Shown here: positions 56,412-64,000 of the stretch, piece after piece
Numbering within the stretch: the stretch's first letter is position 1
How the letters are laid out: each line of letters starts with the position of its first letter
DNA from: Escallonia rubra
Lineage: Eukaryota; Streptophyta; Magnoliopsida; Escalloniales; Escalloniaceae
Assembly (NCBI GenBank): GCA_033065855.1
Contig: JAVXUO010001062.1
Span: 186,001-250,000 of the forward strand
DNA length: 64,000 nt
Reading direction: 5' to 3'
Notes under the pieces: model-generated
Seen by the model: only the letters and a program-made list of their open reading frames with translations
Database searches by the model: none
Told to the model about the DNA's origin: nothing
Made by a program: the position numbers and the translations under genes

Positions 56412-57902
56412 GGGGAAAGTAGGGAATGACCCCCTCTACTTTACACGTTGTGCGATTTGCCCCCCTCCATTTCAAATTTAAGCACTAAACTCCCCCACAG
56501 TTACAGAAAATGGGCACCTTAGACGAAAACCGTTAAATATAACAGCGCGTGGTCAACACGCGCGTTGACTAACGATTTTTTTTTTGTAAATGACGTTTTT
56601 GCCCATTCTGTTAAGTGTAATTAACTAATGACCCCATGTACTATATACAGTGTGCTATTTCTCCCCCCCCCCCCTCTACTTTAAACATAACCACTAAACC
56701 CCCCCACACTACAAAAATTGGGCACTTTAGACGGGACTGTTATGAATATTCGTGAAATGACCAAAATATCCTTATTTCCTTACCCTATTTAAGTTTAATA
56801 CCATTCTTTCAACTTCTTTTTCTCTCCTTTCAGACTTTTTACTCAATCTCACATACACACACTCCACGCACACCCAGTACGCACACACGCACACACACAA
56901 ACATACACACACATACCTTAAACCCACACACAGACGCGCACCCACTGCAAACATACATACACCCTGCTCGTATACGACCGTGGCGGCAACGTCATCGCGA
57001 ATCTGGTGCAGCCCCAGCGGCGTGTAGCCAGTCACGGTGGTCATGTGACGCTGTTTGGCGCGATGTTACGGATTGGGGTGGCACGACGGTGGAGGTTAGA
57101 CCTGCGATTTGGGGATGTGGTCGTTGATCTTGGTGGCAGGGATCTGGACAGATGTGCGACAATCAGACGCCGATATCCTGTGTTTGTGGGGATTGATGTT
57201 ACCGGTGTTGATTGCGTCGGTCGGTTGGTGGCCGATCAAGAAGCCCCACTGGCTTGCAGACGCAAGGTAGTGGGAAATGGCAGCGAAGAGGCAACTCACG
57301 ACAATGTGTAGTCGGATAGTATAAAGTTGGGGAGTTGGCCGGAGTGGTGGTTACTGTGACGCTGATCATGGTAGTTGTTGCGCCGGTGATATATCAACGA
57401 CGACAATCGTGGTTCTTTTTTTCTTTTGTAACTCCCTGGTGGTCGGAGAAAAAGACCAGTGGTTGTGCTCAGTGAAACACCAATTGTATCGGGGTTGACC
57501 AGTGAAGGAGGTGCAGATTGCGGCAATCCTTTGTTTGCGGTGAATCTGGTAGCGCAGAATAGGGTGGGGGACTGGACTGGCGGGTGTAGGGGGGAGGGTC
57601 ATGGGCAAAATTGTAATTTAAATTTAACGGTTTCCATCTAAGGTGCCCAATTTCTGTAAGTGTAGGGGGTTTAGTGGTTAATTTTGAAGTTGAGGGGGGG
57701 AAATTATACACCGTGTATAGTACAGGGGATCATTAGCTAATAAAGAAATAAGGGTATTTTGGTCATTTCACGCTATTCATAACGGACCCGTCTAAGGTGC
57801 CCATTTTTTATAACTGTGGGGGGGTTTAGCGATTAAATTTGAAGTGGAGAGGGGCAAATCGCACAACGTGTAAAGTAGAGGGGGTCATTCCCTACTTTCC
57901 CC
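56412..57902. mobile_element. Non-autonomous MULE with doubled terminal repeats (1491 bp)
   Basis: The outer ends GGGGAAAGTAGGGAATGACC and their inverted partner are nearly identical for about 70 bp and similar for about 150 bp. They are flanked by a perfect 9-bp target duplication TAGAATGAT (56403-56411, 57903-57911). A second, diverged inverted pair lies just inside (about 56621-56760 and 57625-57745; CTAATGACCCCATGTACTAT and CTAATGATCCCCTGTACTAT). The middle contains a CA-rich block (56850-56970) and a GC-rich block (56980-57300) without recognisable protein. No transposase. Confidence 0.95.
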
Positions 57903-57911
57903 TAGAATGAT

Positions 57912-59051
57912 TTGAAGGCATCTAACTCAAAGTCATTTATACTGAGGTTAGATGTACACAAAATCCATATATTAAATTGTTAATTATTTTCTTTTTTATG
58001 TGGGATTATATCTCAACATGCTAGCTCACATGTGCCGGACTTTGTTTGTGTGTCACACTTGGATGAATTAAACTACAGGACGATAAACTTAATATTGAAC
58101 TGACGTTAAGCCTGGATCGACATGCTGTGATATTATATGAAAGCATCTAACTCAAAGTCAAGTGACTATGAGAGAAGAGGCCCATAAAACTTGTATGTTC
58201 AAATGTTACTTGTATTTTTTTGGGGATGAAATCATATCTTAGCAAACAGTACTCTTCAAAATTATGCATACTCAATTGAAGGTGTGTTTGACAATGTAAT
58301 TAAGCACTTAAAAATTATAATTTTAATGATTTTCAATAAAATGTGTTTGATAACGCTTAACCTTGTATCATTTAGCCACAATTAATTTGTTGACAACGCC
58401 ATCTACACACACTAAAGCCACCAACACGAGCATTATCTCCCTTGTCTCCATATCCACCACACTACAACTGTCACCATGACCACCGCCACCTCTCCACCAT
58501 CAACATCGCGTCGGTGGATAAAATCTTAAAGGAAACACATTTGTTTTTTATTTACCAATTATATTATCTTATATATCAGTATAAAAAATTTAACTGCTTA
58601 ACGATTTCAATTTTATAAATTTAACGCTTAAATTTTCAACTAAATTTCAGTTTTATATCCTTTAACTTTAAGGGATGAAAGCTGAATTCGGCCATACCTT
58701 AAATCAATAATACGTCAATCCAAACGGCCGTAAGAAAATCCGTCACACCAGCCAGCCACATCAAGGCTGTCCTTGTCTCATACAGTGGCCTTGTCCCTCG
58801 CCTAAAACATGTTCAAAATTCCCACATTAACCAGTTAAATGTCCCCAAACTCTGTGCAGTGTTAATCTGGGTTTGTGCATATGACGAAAGTGGGGTTGCC
58901 CTTTGGCCTTTTTCCAACGATCTGGTTTTGGATCTATTACATCAGTCCATCTATAATAGTATAATGTGCATAGTGAAAGCCTTCTCCTGCCGCCTAGCTC
59001 CTTTGAGCATTTCTGCTTGGATTATTTGTTGTCTCTCCTTTTCACTACCCC
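57912..59051. other. Intergenic DNA with possible small fossils
   Basis: AAAGCATCTAACTCAAAGTCA-like words occur at about 57917 and 58140, and a degenerate reverse primer-binding-site-like word lies near 58122. A small, old LTR-type (TRIM/Copia-like) fossil on the minus strand within about 57915-58260 is possible. Bases 58275-58700 may be another small TIR element with a CCA-rich interior. No gene. Confidence 0.3.
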
Positions 59052-59060
59052 CTTTAAATA
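59052..59060 (+). promoter_or_regulatory. Candidate TATA box (CTTTAAATA)
   Basis: CCCTTTAAATACCC, preceded by a pyrimidine-rich stretch, lies about 55 bp before the ATG of a 34-codon frame. It resembles a plant core promoter. No other evidence of transcription is available. Confidence 0.35.
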
Positions 59061-59111
59061 CCCTTCCTAGCATGTAAGTTTCTTGCTCACAAATCTCAGA
59101 TAATTATTGAT

Positions 59112-59216
59112 ATGGAGAGTAGTAGTAGTAGAGGTACTAGTAGGCAAGCAATGTATTTGTGTAGGGAGAGAGTGGGGAAGAGAACTTTCTGGCCTCCGTT
59201 GGGCTTTCTGAACTAG
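59112..59216 (+). CDS. Possible 34-aa micropeptide gene
   Basis: ATG at 59112 (context GATATGG) opens a 34-codon frame ending in TAG at 59214-59216. The peptide starts MESSSSRG and ends GKRTFWPPLGFLN: a Ser-rich, basic N-terminal half and a hydrophobic, proline-containing tail, with one Cys. It sits at a plausible distance below a TATA-like box. I do not recognise a family. A frame this short can easily occur by chance, or it may be the first exon of something longer, so this is only a candidate. Confidence 0.25.
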   Translation: MESSSSRGTSRQAMYLCRERVGKRTFWPPLGFLN

Positions 59217-61590
59217 TTTTGCCACTTGCTGGTTGGTTTCAACATTCACAGCTTGAACATAATTAACTAGTAAGTTTAACTTTGATTTAGTTGCCATGCT
59301 AAACTTATTTTTCTTGGTATTTTTCAACTATGATTTACAGTAATTGCTAAAGTAATTAGGTTAACACTATTGAAAAGCATATGTAGCATAATCACTACGT
59401 CGTCCATATGTTTACCTAACAACTTAAATTTTAGTGTCAAAAGTTAATATCCATAATAATGTGTTTCCTTGTAATGTACAAGTCTTAGCAGCCACATCTT
59501 AAATATCTATGTGATAGAAATATGAAGTGAAGTCATTGAAACCTTTTTTGGGAAGGACAAATGCCACTTTACCATGGGGTTTGCACTAAAGTACTTGTAA
59601 GGATTTTATAAGTTCTTGGCCTAATGCTTTGCGGCTAGATTTTGGGAGCATTGTATGTGCGGTTAATTTTTCCTTGAAGGATATATGGGCCGGTCCATGG
59701 ATGCGTAATGTAGATCCAATGTACTGATAGTTTCAATTTGTGGGTTGCATTTGGTAGGATCTGAACCAGGAGGATGCAAGACAATCGGTTGCGCTTTGAC
59801 CAAACAGTTCAGTGATTGATCTGCCTGGCTCCCTGGATGCCATCTAAGAAAGAGCTTGTCAAAAGTGTTGACTCTCTTCCTAGTTGGCACCAGAGGACTC
59901 AGGCAGACCAAAACTAGGAGACCCGGGTGGACATTCAGGTTATTACCTCAACTTTAATTTGTGTGAGCATGCCATATTTCTAGAGGTAGAATTTGGTTTT
60001 CCAGCAATGAGTAATTATCCATCGCTCTAAAAGTAACATGAAGGTTCCAAAAAGTGCGTTTTGGCAATCGGTTAGATAACAATATGAATGTATAAACATA
60101 TTCCCCGTAAAAAAAGCACTTATAAATTACTTTAAACGGTTAAAGAAGATCCAAATTCTCTATTTGTTAAGCATGATAACATTATTTGATCAATTTTCTA
60201 ACATCGAGTAGAAGATAACTTAATATGGTATTAGAGTTCTGGTTTGACAAGGTCTTAGGTTCAATTTTTTCCACTTGTATATTTGATCCCCTTTTATCAC
60301 AGTGCAATTTACACTCAGTTTATTTGTAGTGGTACACCTTGGTTGGTCTCTTCACGTGCAATTGGGGGTTTGCACGTGAGGTGATAATATTATTGGGTCA
60401 ATTCTCTAACGATTTAAGTTTTTAGAGCATATGATAACTTAATACTATTGCATATATTATAATCATTATATGCGCCTTCGTGCTAACCCTATCGTGGAGT
60501 TGCGTGAATTGGGATCGAGAGTCGCTTTGACCTTGAGCTTGTTTATTGGAATACAAGTCTCGCACCAAAGTAATCGTGCTAAATGAAGATTTCATTTTCC
60601 CCCTGGGACTCTGGTTAATGATGTGTGAAGAAATGTGGCTTGCTCATTGAAGTTCAAATGCTCAACTGAAACAGAGATACTCATGACCTTGCCCAGTACG
60701 CGGCAAAGTTTGCAGAGGATGTGGTGAATGATCCAGCGAGACAAAAATGCTCAGAAGTTCTCTGTTTGCTAAGCCCGTGTGATTTCTAGTTTAGTTACAA
60801 CATAAATGAAACAAGAAATCAAGAAACAAAAAAAATCTTTGACAAAAGAAATTAGGGTTGAGCACGAAGTTTTTCTAAGAAATATTTACCATGATTTGTT
60901 AAAGGTTCTACAAGAATATGAGGAACTAGTACTTCGAGTAAAAGTTGCTAGACTAATCAATGTATTAGGATCTTGATTCTTTGTTTCGCTAAGTTATGGT
61001 GGTGAATTTTTTTGTAAATAAGGGCATGCCCTTTTGCCCTTGTAATTGTTGTGCTTCAATAAGGAATACGTTTACCTAATATCCAGGAGTACTATGTTCG
61101 CTAACAGTTTCGAGAAGGTTTCAATGGAATATTATTCTTGTTAAAAATAAAATGTTTGACAAATTTTGGCCCCGTTGCATGAATGGAGATGACCCGTTAT
61201 TAAGGAATGTGACGACTAATGATAACAAGTTTTTGAGCGAACATGGCCCATTGCATCTTTGCATGCATGAAAACCTATTCTTAAGGGCGTAGGACATTCT
61301 TTTACCCATTGGCCATTACGGCGGAAGCACGATTTGACAAGGTGATGATGACTCGTGATCTAATATTAAAATTCCAGCTTGTAACGTCGTAAACAACAAG
61401 AGAACATTTAGCATTTCGAAATAAAAAACATTAGGTATATTGCAAATTGACAGCAGGTCTTAGCTTTAGCAACTATGAAATTTCAGCAAAAAACTCTCTT
61501 CCTCCTTTAATTTCCCTCATCTAATATAGCACCAAATTTGAGCTGAAGTAATCGAGCTGATGAACCCTTCACGTTCAATCTATCTTCAAC
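59217..61590. other. Intergenic DNA downstream of the HMA gene
   Basis: No supported gene. An 82-codon minus frame (59663-59911) reads as ordinary protein composition, but I recognise no family. Bases 60960-61080 look like an AT-rich 3' region with TTCAATAAGG. The last few hundred bases should include the 3' untranslated region of the HMA gene, which is transcribed from the right. Confidence 0.4.
60190..60450 (+). mobile_element. Possible TRIM/Copia-like LTR fossil
   Basis: The phrases TGATCAATTTTCTAACATCG and TGGGTCAATTCTCTAACGAT, each followed by GATAACTTAATA, form a direct repeat about 200 bp apart. TGGTATTAGAG near 60223 resembles a degenerate tRNA-Met primer-binding site. Together they suggest a very small, old and broken LTR-type element without coding parts. 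The boundaries are approximate. Confidence 0.35.
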
Positions 61591-63977
61591 TCACAAGATA
61601 GGGCAGAAGGACTCATTGCTGGGGACCTCATAAATATAAGGAGTTCCACCATGAATAGGAGGGTAAGATACCCAAAAAGGGGGCATGATTGTGGCCTCAA
61701 TTTTCTTCTCTGTATCCTTCTTCTCATCCTGCTTCTTATCCGGGATGACAGTGACCAGCTCCGCAAAGCCCACGTTCTTCCTTAGCAACGTCGTGAGTAC
61801 AACCGCGTCGATTCTATCTCCGACCACCTCTAGCTGATTCTTTCCTTCACCCTTCAAAGCTGCTGATTCTACTCCTGAAAAGATTTGCAAGCATTCAATT
61901 CATTGTGTCGTATGAAACCATATGAAATTAAGCACCAATTATCTACCCGGACGAAGTTAAAAACTTGCATACAACAGCCTTATACCATAGACCGTAACTT
62001 TAGTACATATATACTATTCACTGTAATTCTGAATTACATACCCTTTTAAAAATGTTTGAACCTATTTTGACCACGATTCTAGAAAATGGGATTAATTCCA
62101 ATCAGTACAAGATATGTTTTGTTTGAAAGATATTCAATAAGAATTACCCCACGTAACCCAATACGATAGTTTGCCAAAAACCGAATCGGTTGTTACTCGA
62201 TCCAATAACACATACGTGTAATCCTTTCTGACTGCTATTGACTGATATAAATGAGATAAATGTACATCTTAATTACACTTTATTATACGATAATAATGGA
62301 GGAAAGTGATAGAGCTAAACTCCAAAGAGTTTTATTGACTTGTATTTGTTATTTGAATATTGTAACAATTCATTGCTCTTGGACCGGTTCTCTCTACTTA
62401 TTGCTTATTAGGACTGTTTAACAAACAAATACTTCTTCCCTCCGTCTCTCAAATTCTGTTTCCGTCACCACCGCCGGTGTTTCCGGTGGGTGGTGACGTG
62501 GTAGACTAGCCTAGTTCTAGTTGATTTTCGGGTTTTCTTGGTTGGGTGCTGGGGTGGTTCGGTGAGCTGGGCATCCGTCGATGTCTCGCCGATTGCAACC
62601 GTCAATCCATTGTTTTTGGGTTTGAGTTTTCGGCGTTGGGGATGGTTGGTGGTTTACTACAGGGTAGGTTGTCGGAGTTCCCGAGGAGGTAGATCAGGGT
62701 TGAGGCCGTTGATGTGCTGTTCTATCAGGGTCGTGGTGGTTGCCGGTGGGGGGTTCAGTTCGCCGTTGGGGTGTTGGGTGGTGTGCGACCGTGGGTTGGA
62801 GAGGGTTTTGTTAGTTTAGATCAAGGGTTCTTTTCCTCTAGGGTTTATTTCCCCCTTCCCCCTAGTTGATCCCCCTCCCCCTTGATCTGGAAAGGTTCTG
62901 TGGTGGTGACTGAAGGCTTCGATTTCTGCCCTCTTGTGAGGTTTGTTGTTTTAGGCTGGTTTTGGTCTGAGGTAAGGGCAGGGGTGGTTTCAGTGGTGGT
63001 CATGGTCCGCGGGGGTCGTCGATAGGGTTGCTTCTGATGGTGGTTGGTCAGTCAGCGACGGGTCCTGTCCGGCGACGCTATGACTGTGAGGGTTGTGGCC
63101 GGTGAACTGCGCTAATGGTTTCGATGAAGATGCTATTGGTGATCGGCCCTCTGGGGCTCGGTAATGGTGGATTGGCCGGCGAAGGTGGTTTTCAGACGTC
63201 GGCGTCGGATCGGTGGCCGGCGATGGCGCCGGTATCAGGCTTGGCGGCCGGTAGCGTGGGGCAGTGCAAAGCGGCGTGTGAGCGTGGGGCTCGGCAGGGC
63301 ACTTGCTGTGCATGGCTGACAGCTGTGTAGCTTGGGCAGGCTGCTTCGTTGACTTTTTTGTGTGTTCCTTGGTTTTGGTTTTTTTTGGCTTTTCTTCTCT
63401 TTTTAGTTTTTTGTCCTTTCTTTAGTCGTAGGGTTCGGGACGGGGGTGTTGTCCCTTGTGTATAGTTAGTGTCTTGACTTGGGTAAATGTGTACTAATCT
63501 TTTATGCAGGTAGTCTTCAGTGGAGGTTCCTTGGCGATAAAGCCGTTCTTGTTTTAGCTGCTCTCAAATATTCAAGGATGCCTGGCTATGTGCCGGACCT
63601 TGTCTGGGGTTACATTGCAGGGGATGCGATCACCGGTTATTTTTTCTTTTGTTGTACTCTATCTTATACTACTTACTTATTAATAATATGATGATTGGTA
63701 GGATTTTTACCTACAGTACAAAAAAAAAAACAAAACAAATACTTATAGTGAGCTTAATACCAGCAATAGAGCGCAAGGATTAAGAGTGGAGAGGTATTTC
63801 TTACCATTCGAACCGCCTGAAATCTTCATGGCCTTTGAGCGACGCTTCTGATCATTCATTGACACTTCGATCACGACCTTTTGCTGCAATAACATAGAGA
63901 AACTCAAAATTCAGACAATTGCCTCAGCAAATCAGAAAAGGCTGCGACAAGTGTACCACACAGATGTCTACCTTCAT
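61591..63977 (-). CDS. Atypical heavy-metal-associated isoprenylated plant protein (HIPP-like)
   Basis: Three exons on the minus strand: 63972-63977 (ATGAAG only), 63805-63883 and 61591-61874, all GT-AG and in phase, giving 122 aa. Residues 3-72 form an HMA (ferredoxin-like) domain with QKVVIEVSMND, GVESAALKGEGKNQLEVVGD and LTTLLRKNVGFAELV. The usual metal-binding CxxC of the first loop is absent (MNDQKRRSKAM instead), as in a large group of plant HMA proteins thought not to bind metal in the classical way. A Lys-rich linker (75-88) follows, and the protein ends in CPIL, a CaaX-type prenylation signal (Leu favours geranylgeranyl), so membrane attachment is likely. The tiny first exon coding only MK is usual in this family. 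Intron 2 (1930 bp) contains a retroposon. The role is unknown; relatives act in metal or stress responses. Confidence 0.92.
62435..63731 (+). mobile_element. Retroposon in intron 2 of the HIPP-like gene (about 1.3 kb)
   Basis: A roughly 1.3 kb insert ends in a run of about 12 A and is flanked by a perfect 12-bp direct repeat AAACAAATACTT (62423-62434 and 63733-63744). Poly-A plus a target duplication of this length is the mark of LINE-type reverse transcription. The insert is antisense to the host gene. It is GC-rich (62450-63330, many GGTGG and CGGCG words), then T-rich, and ends with TGATTGGTAGGATTTTTACC before the tail. No reverse transcriptase is visible. It could be a LINE with most of its coding region missing, or a retrocopied transcript. 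Confidence 0.85.
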
Positions 63978-64000
63978 GGTTGATGAGTACGTTGATGACC

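Noticed and set aside
57006-57311. 101-codon Arg/Val-rich frame as a captured gene
   Set aside because: No domain or conserved motif can be read; it may be GC-rich filler of the MULE. A protein search would be needed to revive it.

Overview
The window is nuclear DNA of a flowering plant, most likely a eudicot with a repeat-rich genome. The evidence is intron-containing plant gene families (a CYP724-type P450, an AIR3-like subtilase, an isoprenylated HMA protein), a nuclear copy of plastid psaC-ndhD, and dense DNA transposons of the hAT, Mutator-like (MULE) and CACTA types with LINE fragments. I cannot name the species. About three quarters of the window is transposons, their relics, low-complexity DNA or unexplained intergenic DNA.

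Three host genes look whole. A nine-exon CYP724B cytochrome P450 (35594-38794, +, 478 aa by my splice model) is a predicted brassinosteroid C-22 hydroxylase. An eleven-exon SBT5.3/AIR3-like subtilase (39195-44988, -, 768 aa) lies tail to tail with it, 400 bp away. A three-exon atypical heavy-metal-associated isoprenylated protein (61591-63977, -, 122 aa) has a second intron swollen by a 1.3 kb retroposon. These three show no shared pathway. All splice models were made by eye from GT/AG sites, reading frame and family conservation.

Layout. 1-2980: low-complexity and unexplained DNA. 3.7-15.8 kb: a 1.2 kb direct duplication flanks a FAR1/MULE transposase relic, a 166-bp tandem array and a LINE fragment; the second duplicate is split by a 3.6 kb hAT element whose transposase has only two in-frame stops. 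15.8-17.9 kb: a MULE with a hAT element nested in it. 19.6-20.4 kb: plastid DNA. 23.4-26.8 kb: three non-autonomous hAT elements. 26.8-33.2 kb: LINE pieces and a second MULE of the first family. 35.6-45.0 kb: the P450-subtilase pair. 49.1-50.2 kb: LINE reverse transcriptase relic. 50.4-54.9 kb: a CACTA element. 56.4-57.9 kb: a MULE with doubled ends. 61.6-64 kb: the HMA gene.

The most striking object is the 4559-bp CACTA element at 50387-54945 (3-bp target duplication GGT). It carries pieces of two unrelated host genes with their introns: a 60S ribosomal protein P0 piece in antisense and a REM-type B3 domain piece in sense. Both are disabled. Exact target-site duplications were read for most of the DNA transposons, so their boundaries are firm; functions and relative ages are inference.
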